Assembly (NCBI GenBank): GCA_020186115.1
Contig: WSYJ01000075.1
Span: 620,001-684,000, forward strand
Direction of reading: 5' to 3'
Source of the DNA: Histomonas meleagridis
Lineage: Eukaryota; Parabasalia; Tritrichomonadida; Dientamoebidae
Length of the DNA stretch: 64,000 nt
Shown here piece by piece: positions 36,952-46,130 of the stretch; position 1 is the stretch's first letter; each line of letters begins with the position of its first letter. The position numbers and the translations under genes were made by a program. A model generated the notes under the pieces. It had not been told where the DNA came from and ran no database searches. It saw nothing but the letters and a program-made list of their open reading frames with translations.

Positions 36952-39178
36952 ATGAATGCTTTCCCAATCATTCCCTTAGTGTCTTCATTTTACTTATATT
37001 CAGTATGTTCTTTATTATCAATTTCAACAATTTTTAAATCCATTTTTAAATCATTATTTTTTTTTATAAATCTTCGATTGATTCTAACTTTATACTACAA
37101 TTCAAAATATTTACATAACTTATTAGGTTATTTTCAAAATTCTTCAAATGTTTTATCTTTTTTATTAAAAAAATTTGCAGTGTTTATTTTATTTTGTATC
37201 ATTAATAATATTTTATCATTGTTATTCATTAAAACAAGAAATTATTTAAGAAATTTAAATCGAAATATTTTCAGCAAAGAAAAGTTTAAATTCAGAATTC
37301 TTCCATTTTTATTTATTCTTTTTTTCATTCGATCATTTGAAACATTTGATAATATAACCCAAACACTTATTATATCGAATTCAAAATGAATTTGAAAATA
37401 TTGATTTATATAAAACTCGAACAAAATATCTTATAATTAATGGAAGTGTTGAAATAATTACAGATTATGCTTTTTCTAGTTGGTCAAATTTAGTTTCTGT
37501 TGAAATTGGCAATTCAGTTACATCAATTGGTAATCGTACATTTCTATCATGCTCTAATTTAACAACAGCTATTATTGGAGAAAGTGTTACAACAATTAAT
37601 GAATATGCATTTTACGGATGTTCCTCATTAGAAATAGTTATTATTGGTGAAAATGTCAAAGAAATTTGCAACAACACATTTCGTTCATGTTTTTCATTAC
37701 GAAACATTACAATTCCAAAGTCAGTTACATTAATTGCATCAAATTCTTTTATAAAATGTGAAAATCTTCAATTTTTTAATGTATCTGATGAAAATGATAA
37801 TTACTCCAATAGTAATAATGGAATTCTATATAACAAAAACTTTACGACAATAATTTGTTATCCATTGGGAATCAAAAATGAAACATTTGAAATTCCAAAT
37901 TCAGTTATAACAATTGGATGTTATGCATTCTATAAATGTTTTTCATTAACAAATGTCATAATTTCAGATTCAGTTATAACAATTGAAGCTTACGCATTTT
38001 ATCATTGTTATTCAATAACAAATATAACAATTCCGAATTCAGTTCAAATAATTGGAAGTCATGCATTTTGTAGATGTACTTCATTAACAAATGTAATAAT
38101 TTTTCATTCAGTTACAACAATTGGAAGTTATGCATTTCAATCATGTTCCAAATTAATAAATATCACAATTCCAGATTCAGTTACTTCAATTGGCGATGCA
38201 GCATTTCAGTCATGTTCCAAATTAATAAATATCACAATCCCAGATTCAGTTACTTCAATTGACTATGCAGCATTTCAATCATGCGATAACTTGAAAAATA
38301 TTATAATTGGAAATAGTGTAACAACAATTGGAAGTTCTGCATTTCAATCATGTTCATCATTAGAAACAGTTATCATTGGTGAAAGTGTTACAACAATTGA
38401 AAGTTATGCATTTCAACACTGCTCTAATCTTACATGTATATATTATAAAGGTTATTCTTCACCAACATTTCAAAATTCAAATGTCTTTGATAATATAACA
38501 GCAAAATATGTTATGACATCAGATTTATATGAAGACGCAACATTTGGTACACTCGATGTATCTAAAGGCTCATCAATTGAAGGATGTGCACAATATCCAT
38601 GGCCAACACACACATTTACTAAATCAAATACTTTTACTAATACATTTACACAATCAAGTACATTCACTAATACATTTACTAAATCATTTACATTTACATT
38701 TGAATCTTTAAATAATTATATGACAACATTATCGAATTCAATTATTTTAACGAATTCATTATTTATTACACAAACATTAACATTAAATAATATATTTTCA
38801 ACAAATTCATATTCAATTACAATAAATAATTCGATATTCACATATATTAAGAGTGAAATCTTTTCATATGAATATATAATTTATCAATATTCTACATATT
38901 ATTTTTATTATTCTAATTTCTTTACAGTCATTTCATATATTTTTACTGAACGAAAATCTATTTCAAACGAAGTATTAATTGGTATTATATGTGGCTCGAT
39001 TGGATTTATTTTATTAATCACTGGAATTATTATATTTGTAATTCACAAAAGTAAAAATGAAATTTCAACATCAACTATGAATATTAAATCTAAATATTCA
39101 ACATCAACATGTAAAACGGAACAAATTGATGAAGAATTTAATCAACATATTGTTAATGAAGAAGATCAATGGATATAA
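36952..39178 (+). pseudogene. BspA-like LRR gene, type-1 tail, one frameshift
   Basis: Frame 1 runs from ATG 36952 through a hydrophobic leader to ISNSK and a TGA just after an A4 run at 37383-37386; the paralogue at 40549 has A3 there (ISNSNEFE). With that single extra A ignored, the frame continues to 39178: about ten LRRs (SVTTIGSYAFQSCSKLINITIPD type), the LYNKNFTTIICYP loop, cap YVMTSDLY, a short stalk, the transmembrane helix (LIGIICGSIGFILLITGIII) and the tail ending NEEDQWI. It is otherwise well kept, so the break is recent or a sequencing error. CCTCATCTAAG precedes the ATG. Confidence 0.85.
38680..39060 (+). repeat. shared type-1 C-terminal cassette (copy A)
   Basis: About 350-380 bp around the pre-membrane and transmembrane segments differ at only a handful of bases from 42021-42400 (+) and 50030-50410 (-), though the LRRs of the three genes differ far more. 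Confidence 0.85.
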
Positions 39179-39349
39179 TTCACAGTAAATATTTTAAATG
39201 AAAAATGAGCAACAATTGTTCATTATCATTACATTGATTATTATTATTAAACGAAAGAAAATTTTGATCGATATTATACTTTCTCCGCTGTTTTATACAG
39301 TTCCAGTTTATTATGAACATTTTTAAATAATTGGCATTTTGGGTAATTC

Positions 39350-39454
39350 TCATTTTCGAAGTTCAATATCACGAACAGTATAATCCTTTTGCCAACTTAT
39401 GTCGACGTAGAGATTCTCATCGTCTAAGGAAATACATAGTATAAACAAATACAT
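39350..39454 (-). CDS. tiny ORF or gene relic (34 aa)
   Basis: The ATG frame reads MYLFILCISLDDENLYVDIS, then WQKDYTVRDIELRK and TGA. The second half is richer in G+C than its flanks and looks protein-like. Family unknown; it may be the end of a lost gene. Confidence 0.25.
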   Translation of the reverse strand: MYLFILCISLDDENLYVDISWQKDYTVRDIELRK

Positions 39455-40157
39455 CAACAAATTTATAACAACAATTTATTAATTTTTATTATTAATGAAA
39501 AATCCAAATAATGTAATCAAGAGGTTATTTTACATTGATAACTTTGTGGTTATGATTAACTTTAATCCATTGAATGCATTGTGAACATTGTGTTTTTAAA
39601 CTCGGTCCATTACATAAGTCTTTTTGCCATTATCTCTTCGTATGTGATAAACATTCATTGTTTCATCTTTCATTCATTTGATCCATTAAAACACATGAAT
39701 AAACTTTGGTGATTTCAAAGTTTTAACATCATTACAGTGATAGAAATATATATTAGACCTGTTTCTTGCCCTACAGCATTTACAATGTTCCAAGTATTTT
39801 TGTTCATGTCTTATGAAAATGAAGTTAGTTGACACACAATGTGGTTAACATTATCAAAGATATGACCTAATAAACATGATTACTTCGATAAATTTAACTT
39901 GCATTTTAACTTGAAAACATTTTGCAACATATAAATTTTCATAAAAAATGGATTAACACATTAAATGAGTTTACATGTGAATTAATTATTATTTATTTTA
40001 ATTTTTTGGTTAAAATACATTAATTCAGAAAAAGCAAAATTAAAATCATGTACTTTAAATTAGATTTGCAACAATCAAACTTAAAGTTCTAATGAATTTC
40101 TTAAATTTATTTCAAATCCAAAGAATACATGGAAAATAATGATGTTTTAATTTAAAC

Positions 40158-40340
40158 ATGGCTTTAAACCGTTCATTCAATGGTTTACATGGTGCACTTG
40201 ACGATATTTCAGATGAACCAAAGCCTTTTATATGCAAACCAGCTTGTGTATGCAGGAACAGTAAAGTGCGCCGAAGCAAGACAATTGAAATAAAAGTGCA
40301 TTTCCTGTCGTTTTCCCTTGTATATCAAACCGTTTTTTAA
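40158..40340 (+). CDS. small ORF of unknown function (60 aa)
   Basis: The frame starts MALNRSFNGLHGALDDISDE and is protein-like for about 45 residues, including CKPACVC, before turning hydrophobic at the end. Its G+C is above the flanks. It may be a short gene or the 5' remnant of a longer one displaced by the BspA gene that follows. No domain recognised. Confidence 0.3.
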   Translation: MALNRSFNGLHGALDDISDEPKPFICKPACVCRNSKVRRSKTIEIKVHFLSFSLVYQTVF

Positions 40341-40527
40341 CGGTTTGTTTGCTAACAAAATTTGAGCGGATATGTGTTTTGTTAAGTTTTTCTGAGTTTA
40401 TTTTGTAGCGGCTCTCTTTTTCTTTTGCATGTACAACAGATTTTAAGAAATAAAATTGGGTTTGTAACTTTTTGAATACTTGACTTTCGCCAAACTTGAA
40501 ATCTGTGTTTGAAATCGAAAACTTACC

Positions 40528-40532
40528 TCATT
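40528..40532 (+). promoter_or_regulatory. Inr-like TCATT before the BspA gene
   Basis: ACCTCATTTGAG lies about 17-22 nt before the ATG at 40549; the related gene at 36952 has GCCTCATCTAAG just before its ATG, so the element is conserved between paralogues. Confidence 0.45.
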
Positions 40533-40548
40533 TGAGCTATTCCGAAAT

Positions 40549-42528
40549 ATGGTGTATACGTATTTTATTTTCCATACATTGTTTACGATTAATTCAGACC
40601 ATGTTCACATTTGCTCAAAGTTATTTATACTAAACATTATTTTTTATAATTACTTAAAAAATAGATTATTCAATATTCTACATATTATATTTAATATCTT
40701 TCCGATTTATTTACATTCAACATGCTTTTTGTTATCCCTGATATTTTATTTATCTTGTTTTAAATCAATAATTTCATTTTTAAAACTTCGGTTGTGTTTT
40801 ATTTCAGGAGCCCATTTAAAATATTTATGTAATTTATTGGATGAACACTATCTTCTATTTGTTTTATCTTTTTTTCAAAAATTTACAGTGTTTATTTTAT
40901 TTTGTATCATTAATAATATTTTATCATTGTTATTCATTAAAACAAGAAATTATTTAAGAAATTTAAATCGAAATATTTTCAGCAAAGAAAAGTTTAAATT
41001 CAGAATTCTTCCATTTTTATTTATTCTTTTTTTCATTCGATCATTTGAAACATTTGATAATATAACCCAAACACTTATTATATCGAATTCAAATGAATTT
41101 GAAAATATTGATTTATATAAAACTCGAACAAAATATCTTATAATTAATGGAAGTGTTGAAATAATTACAGATTATGCTTTTTCTAGTTGGTCAAATTTAG
41201 TTTCTGTTGAAATTGGCAATTCAGTTACATCAATTGGTGATCATGCATTTCTATCATGCTCTAATTTAACAACAGCTATTATTGGAGAAAGTGTTACAAT
41301 AATTAATGAATATGCATTTCACGAATGTTCAATAATAAATATCATAATTCCAGATTCAGTTTATTCAATTGGTGGTTATGCATTTCAATCATGTAAATCT
41401 TTAGGAACAGTTATCATTGGTGAAAGTGTATCATTTATTGGTATTTATGCATTTCAATACTGCTATAATCTTACATGTATATATTATAAAGGTTATAGCA
41501 AACCAACATTTCAAAATGATTATGTTTTTGATAATATACCAGCAAAATATGTTATGACATCAGATTTATATGAAGATACAACATTTGGTACACTCAAAGT
41601 ATCTAAAGGCTCATCAATTAAAGAATGTGCTCAATATCCATGGCCAACACACACATTCACTAAATCAAATACATTTACTCAATCAAATACATTTACAGAC
41701 ACATTCACTAAATCAAACACATTTACTAATTCAAATACATTTACTAATACATTTACTCAATCAAATATATTCACTAAATCAAATACATTTACTAAATCAA
41801 ATACATTTACTCATTCAAATACATTTACTAAATCAAATACTTTTACTAATTCGAATACATTTACTAAAACATTTACTCAATCAAATACATTTTCTAATTC
41901 AAATACATTTACAGACACATTCACTAAATCAAACACATTTACTAATTCAAATACATTTACTAAAACATTTACTCAATCAAATACATTTTCTAATTCAAAT
42001 ACATTTACAAATTCGAATACATTTACTAAATCATTTACATTTACATTTGAATCTTTAAATAATTATATGACAACATTATCGAATTCAATTATTTTAACGA
42101 ATTCATTATTTATTACACAAACATTAACATTAAATAATATATTTTCAACAAATTCATATTCAATTACAATAAATAATTCGATATTCACATATATTAAGAG
42201 TGAAATCTTTTCATATGAATATATAATTTATCAATATTCTACATATTATTCTTATTATTCTAATTTCTTTACAGTCATTTCATATATTTTTATTGAACGA
42301 AAATCTATTTCAAACGAAGTATTAATTGGTATTATATGTGGCTCGATTGGATTTATTTTATTAATCACTGGAATTATTATATTTGTAATTCATAAGAATC
42401 GGAAACAAATTTCAACATCAACACCAAAAGCCATTTCTAATTCATCAACAGATAACAAAAGCCTAACAGAACATGTAGACCAAGAACTCAATCAACTTTT
42501 TAATAATGAAGAAGATCATTGGATATAA
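40549..42528 (+). CDS. BspA-like LRR surface protein, type-1 tail
   Basis: Intact 659-residue frame. A leader of about 185 residues holds several hydrophobic segments, the last (FRILPFLFILFFIRSFETF) shared with the genes at 36952 and 56508. It has six LRRs (~220-330; SVTSIGDHAFLSCSNLTTAII type), the conserved cap (TFQNDYVFDNI, YVMTSDLY, GTLKVSKGSS), a Ser/Thr/Asn stalk of SNTFTKSNTFTQ units (~365-495), a Tyr-rich pre-membrane part, a transmembrane helix (~590-615) and a tail ending NEEDHWI. The usual final QWI is HWI here. The role is probably surface adhesion or recognition, by family. Confidence 0.87.
   Translation: MVYTYFIFHTLFTINSDHVHICSKLFILNIIFYNYLKNRLFNILHIIFNIFPIYLHSTCFLLSLIFYLSCFKSIISFLKLRLCFISGAHLKYLCNLLDEHYLLFVLSFFQKFTVFILFCIINNILSLLFIKTRNYLRNLNRNIFSKEKFKFRILPFLFILFFIRSFETFDNITQTLIISNSNEFENIDLYKTRTKYLIINGSVEIITDYAFSSWSNLVSVEIGNSVTSIGDHAFLSCSNLTTAIIGESVTIINEYAFHECSIINIIIPDSVYSIGGYAFQSCKSLGTVIIGESVSFIGIYAFQYCYNLTCIYYKGYSKPTFQNDYVFDNIPAKYVMTSDLYEDTTFGTLKVSKGSSIKECAQYPWPTHTFTKSNTFTQSNTFTDTFTKSNTFTNSNTFTNTFTQSNIFTKSNTFTKSNTFTHSNTFTKSNTFTNSNTFTKTFTQSNTFSNSNTFTDTFTKSNTFTNSNTFTKTFTQSNTFSNSNTFTNSNTFTKSFTFTFESLNNYMTTLSNSIILTNSLFITQTLTLNNIFSTNSYSITINNSIFTYIKSEIFSYEYIIYQYSTYYSYYSNFFTVISYIFIERKSISNEVLIGIICGSIGFILLITGIIIFVIHKNRKQISTSTPKAISNSSTDNKSLTEHVDQELNQLFNNEEDHWI
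41655..42040 (+). repeat. stalk repeat array (S-N-T-F-T-x units)
   Basis: About 20 imperfect 18-bp units of TCAAATACATTTACTAAA type, with scattered 12-bp variants (ACATTTACTAAA), encode the S/T/N stalk. A longer unit (NTFTDTFTKSNTFTNSNTFT) is itself duplicated. Confidence 0.8.
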
Positions 42529-42874
42529 TATACAGAAAACTAGAGTTCTCAGTTAGGTACAAACCATTTGGCTGAGCCCTCAGCCATAAGTAAATAATAT
42601 GTTGCATAAGATTGAATTGCTTGGCGAAGCAGACATGCCAAAGCCAACAACTCTCTTTTTATGAATACTTTTTTAAATAATTGTGATTCGTTGGAAATAT
42701 ATTTTCTGAGAGAAAAAAGTAACACTGTAATGATATCATCGTTTAATATAATTTACAGAAAACTTATGCGATGTTCAACGTGTATAATATTTTGTAATTT
42801 CATAATTTTTTGTTTTCTGAAATGTATAAATTTGTAAAATAAAAAAATTGGTATCTAAAAAACAGTTTATACAT
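42529..42874. other. intergenic, nothing recognised
   Basis: AT-rich 3' flanks of convergent genes. A small GC-richer patch (GGCTGAGCCCTCAGCC, near 42571-42587) can form a short hairpin. Confidence 0.4.
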
Positions 42875-45370
42875 TTAAATTTTGTGTATTTTGTTCTTAT
42901 CATAAAAAAAGTAAATCATTTTCTTCGACACGTTTGGTAATTTGTTCAATTCCGCATCAAACGGCTTTCCGATGATATTTCTCATTTCCACAAAGCAGAA
43001 AACAGCCGATTTCCTTACCTCAACTCTTTCGTCATTTAACATTGGCTTTAATTTATCGATTATCACATGAATTTTTGGTGCCAAATCTTTAGCCTTTGTT
43101 CTTCTTATCACAAGCGTCAGCACGTCCACAGACGCCAACGATACGTCACTTTTGAAGTAATTAACCGTTTCGGTTATCAGTTCAGAGTTTGCCACTTTTG
43201 ATAAACGTTCGATACATTTTTCGATTTCTTCGAAATATGCGGATCGAATCAAGCCAACTAAGTAAGGAATTGCTTGCCGAAAGTACTTCCCCTTTGTTTC
43301 CTCAAAGAATTGTTGCAAGTATATTATCGGCTCATATTTATTTTTGTTTCCATCGATTAAATGCAAAATGTTTTCAAGTCTTTGTTCCGGGTTTTCGACG
43401 TTTTGTAATTGTTGTGAGAACACGCGAATTGGTTTTTTGCTTCCATCGACTGAAGGTTCGAGATGTAATGTTCTTAGTAAATGTTTCCAATTTTCGCCAA
43501 CTGAATTTGCAAATGCTTGAAAAACATTCGGATTTACTTCGTTAATCTTGTTCAGTAAGCCAACAGACAGCGCAGAAAACCTTTGCTCGTTTGTTGTTTC
43601 GTATACAGAGCAACAAACGGGAAGTAATTCCTTCATGATTTCATTCTGCATTAACACAGATTCATGTTTTCGGACAATATTTGCAGCAAATGATAGAAGT
43701 GGCGGCGACGGAGGGCATTTTAGCCCAATGAAAAGAAGGATTTCGCCGGAATAATGTGTAGATAGTAAACGAAGAACGGCTGACGCGTTAAGAGATATAC
43801 GTGAATTGGTTTGGTTTGCTTTGCCAAGTAAAATTGTTATGAGGTCGCTAAGATGATAATTAAATGATTGTGGAATAAGTGGAATGATGTCAATAATCAG
43901 ATTAAGTGATAAAATAAGTATCGACTCATTGGAGCTCTTTAGACACTGCATAAAACCTGTGGCAATTTGTGTTGAATTATTTTCAATTGTCGAATAATCT
44001 GAAGAAGAAAATGCACTACGTACTGTGTTAAGGAAAATACTTTCGTTACCTTCCGTACAAACAAAAGAAGGAATATCTTCGATTTGTTTGCGTTTGTCAT
44101 TTTTTGAATCTGTCAATATAAAAGATGAAGAATGAGGTTTGAACTGAACATTTTTTGGTGGTTCTTCAGGTTGTGGATTAGGTTCTATAGTAATATGTGG
44201 GACTTGTTCTGTGTTTTCTAATTCTGTTTTGGGAAGGTTAAATGAGGTGACGGTTTTTTCTGAGATTTTTTTCGGTTTTTGATTCGTTTGTAGAGACTGC
44301 ATTTTCGCTTTGAGGATTGATGAAATATCAAATGTTGTCTCAGCTCTTAAATCGTTTTCGAAGTTGAAGTTTGGTTTTGACTTGGAGTCAATTTTAGTAC
44401 GCATTTGTTGGAATTGCTTTTTAATTTGGGCAGGTGATTTTGAAACAAATGAAGGAGGATTTCTTTGCTTTGGAACTGAAGTAGGTTCAGTAAGTTTTGA
44501 TGGCTGTTGAATTGTCTTTGGTTTGTGATGTTCGAATGTATCTGATGTATTTAATTTTATTTGTTTGTCAGTGGAAACATTTGCTTGTGTAAACTTCGCT
44601 CTGGTTTTCTCATCAAATTGAGAAAGTAAAATCGATTTTCGTTCAGGAAATTTCATTAACAATTCATTTAATGCATTCCTTGAGTTTTTTCGTGCTTCAG
44701 ACCCAGCATCTGAAATTAAGATTTTAAGCGCTTTTTCTATCTTTTTGATATTTTGTTGGATATTTTGGCGTGACCATTCATTGATTATGATTTCAAGACA
44801 TTCTGAAACAATATTTCTGTGGATTTGTGACTTGGATGAAATCTCTTCAAAAAGAATTGACAAGACTTTCTTCGACTGACAATATCTTGTAATTGAAAAA
44901 ATAACATATTTGCATGAATGAGATATTATTTGTGTTCCATGTGTCGTTGGTTGGAATAAGTTTGGAACTATTGTTTCAACAGCTTGTTCAAATTTGTCTT
45001 GAAGTGATTTTACTAATTGTGATAAAAAGAGACAGCTATATTTAACTAGTGTGCTCCTGAAATTTAACACACATGGTATCAATGCAGTGATTATTTTCAT
45101 TAATTGAGAAGTGAATGATTGATAATTTCCAATATTTCCTTGGACTAAAGACATTCCTCTTTGTATCGCAGCAAGTTGATCATCCCAGTCCTTGCTTGAT
45201 TCAAACCTCAATATTAAATCTTGTGTTTCTTTTAATGCGGTTTTTTCATTTGTGATAGGAATTGGTTCAATATTTTCACCAATTGTATTGAACATGCTTG
45301 CAATAACTTGCGATATATCATTCGTTGTTTGATTTTTTAGAATACTTTTTGGTTGATTCCCTTCATTCAT
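42875..45370 (-). CDS. CLASP-like TOG/HEAT-repeat microtubule-binding protein
   Basis: 831 residues. The N-terminal ~40-270 is a CLASP_N/TOG array of HEAT helices (KDWDDQLAAIQRGMSLVQGN; LFLSQLVKSLQDKFEQ; SEARKNSRNALNELL). A polar linker (~280-430, with Ser/Lys/Pro and SKPNFNFEN) follows, then a second HEAT block (~450-815), ending NDERVEVRKSAVFCFVEM. This resembles CLASP family proteins, which bind tubulin through TOG domains and stabilise microtubule plus ends; the linker is probably the SxIP-like or basic lattice-binding part. No kinase or motor domain. The AACGTTTTCGTATGG and AAACGTCC words lie just upstream. Confidence 0.85.
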   Translation of the reverse strand: MNEGNQPKSILKNQTTNDISQVIASMFNTIGENIEPIPITNEKTALKETQDLILRFESSKDWDDQLAAIQRGMSLVQGNIGNYQSFTSQLMKIITALIPCVLNFRSTLVKYSCLFLSQLVKSLQDKFEQAVETIVPNLFQPTTHGTQIISHSCKYVIFSITRYCQSKKVLSILFEEISSKSQIHRNIVSECLEIIINEWSRQNIQQNIKKIEKALKILISDAGSEARKNSRNALNELLMKFPERKSILLSQFDEKTRAKFTQANVSTDKQIKLNTSDTFEHHKPKTIQQPSKLTEPTSVPKQRNPPSFVSKSPAQIKKQFQQMRTKIDSKSKPNFNFENDLRAETTFDISSILKAKMQSLQTNQKPKKISEKTVTSFNLPKTELENTEQVPHITIEPNPQPEEPPKNVQFKPHSSSFILTDSKNDKRKQIEDIPSFVCTEGNESIFLNTVRSAFSSSDYSTIENNSTQIATGFMQCLKSSNESILILSLNLIIDIIPLIPQSFNYHLSDLITILLGKANQTNSRISLNASAVLRLLSTHYSGEILLFIGLKCPPSPPLLSFAANIVRKHESVLMQNEIMKELLPVCCSVYETTNEQRFSALSVGLLNKINEVNPNVFQAFANSVGENWKHLLRTLHLEPSVDGSKKPIRVFSQQLQNVENPEQRLENILHLIDGNKNKYEPIIYLQQFFEETKGKYFRQAIPYLVGLIRSAYFEEIEKCIERLSKVANSELITETVNYFKSDVSLASVDVLTLVIRRTKAKDLAPKIHVIIDKLKPMLNDERVEVRKSAVFCFVEMRNIIGKPFDAELNKLPNVSKKMIYFFYDKNKIHKI

Positions 45371-45672
45371 TTATTTGTGGACGTTTATAATTCCATACGA
45401 AAACGTTCTCCAAGTAAATCGTATGAAACTAATTAAAATTGAAGGTGTATGAAGTCGAATTTTCAAAATACTACTACGTAGTTACCTATTTACAGAAATA
45501 GATAGTGTGATAGTTCAAATAATCAAACAAATTCAAATCATAATATTATGATTTAATTTTTTGATCGAAAATCAATAAAAATATTTCATACTAAAACATA
45601 AAGAAACATAAGGATAAAAAAAGTATTCATAAAATTTTGAGAAATTCGATTAATGTTTAGAAATGTATTTTT
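45371..45672. other. intergenic, nothing recognised
   Basis: Contains the AACGTTTTCGTATGG and AAACGTCC words near the CLASP start. No gene seen. Confidence 0.4.
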
Positions 45673-46074
45673 TTAGTCAATCTCTTTGACAACATAATCA
45701 CCATAATCAATTTGAACTTTCGAACCAGATGGAAAGTCCATGATGACAGTATTAATGAGTCTTTCATCCTTGACTTTTTGAGGTTCTTTATAATTTCCAT
45801 GATTTGTTTTTTCGTAGTCTTCCTTTCTTTTAGCAATGAATTTTTCCTTTTTTTCAATATCCTTTTTTAGCTTTTTAGCTTCTTTTTGAAGTTTTGATAT
45901 TTCTTGCTTGTTTTCATCTTCTAATCTTACTAAATCTTTCTTCTTTTCCTCAATCCTAGCTGCAAGTTCTTTGATTTTTTCATCATTGTTCTTGATGATT
46001 TCTGCATATTTCTCGGCATCCGTCATTTCGAAAATATTTGTCAATACTGTTTTCTCACAAAAAGCTACTGTCAT
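45673..46074 (-). CDS. small coiled-coil protein
   Basis: From ATG 46074 it is 133 residues (MTVAFCEKTVLTNIFEMTDA). A strong coiled coil spans ~20-85 (KIKELAARIEEKKKDLVRLED, KLQKEAKKLKKDIEKKEKF). A short beta-like end (VIMDFPSGSKVQIDYGDYV) follows. No family is recognised. The frame is open upstream to an ATG at 46146 that would overlap the divergent golgin gene, so I reject it; an Inr-like TCACT sits 10-15 nt before 46074. A shorter start at 46026 (MTDAEKYAE) is possible. Confidence 0.75.
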   Translation of the reverse strand: MTVAFCEKTVLTNIFEMTDAEKYAEIIKNNDEKIKELAARIEEKKKDLVRLEDENKQEISKLQKEAKKLKKDIEKKEKFIAKRKEDYEKTNHGNYKEPQKVKDERLINTVIMDFPSGSKVQIDYGDYVVKEID

Positions 46075-46084
46075 TTTTTTGGGA

Positions 46085-46089
46085 AGTGA
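46085..46089 (-). promoter_or_regulatory. Inr-like TCACT before the small coiled-coil gene
   Basis: On the minus strand TTCACTTCCCAAAAAAATG places TCACT (TCA-Py-T) just upstream of the ATG at 46074, and helps to choose that start. Confidence 0.45.
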
Positions 46090-46130
46090 ACAGAATAAAC
46101 GGGCGAAAATAAACGTCCATTGAGTTACTA

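Larger units (their letters stand above)
39179..40548. other. long intergenic region with small coding-like relics
   Basis: About 1.37 kb between two BspA genes. Apart from the two small frames listed separately (39350-39454 and 40158-40340) and an inverted word (AACCGTTTTTTAACGGTT at 40328-40345), it is AT-rich and featureless. Confidence 0.45.

Noticed and set aside
42571-42587. GGCTGAGCCCTCAGCC hairpin as a transcription terminator
   Set aside because: Eukaryotic protein genes do not end at such hairpins, and it is not followed by a meaningful T-run.
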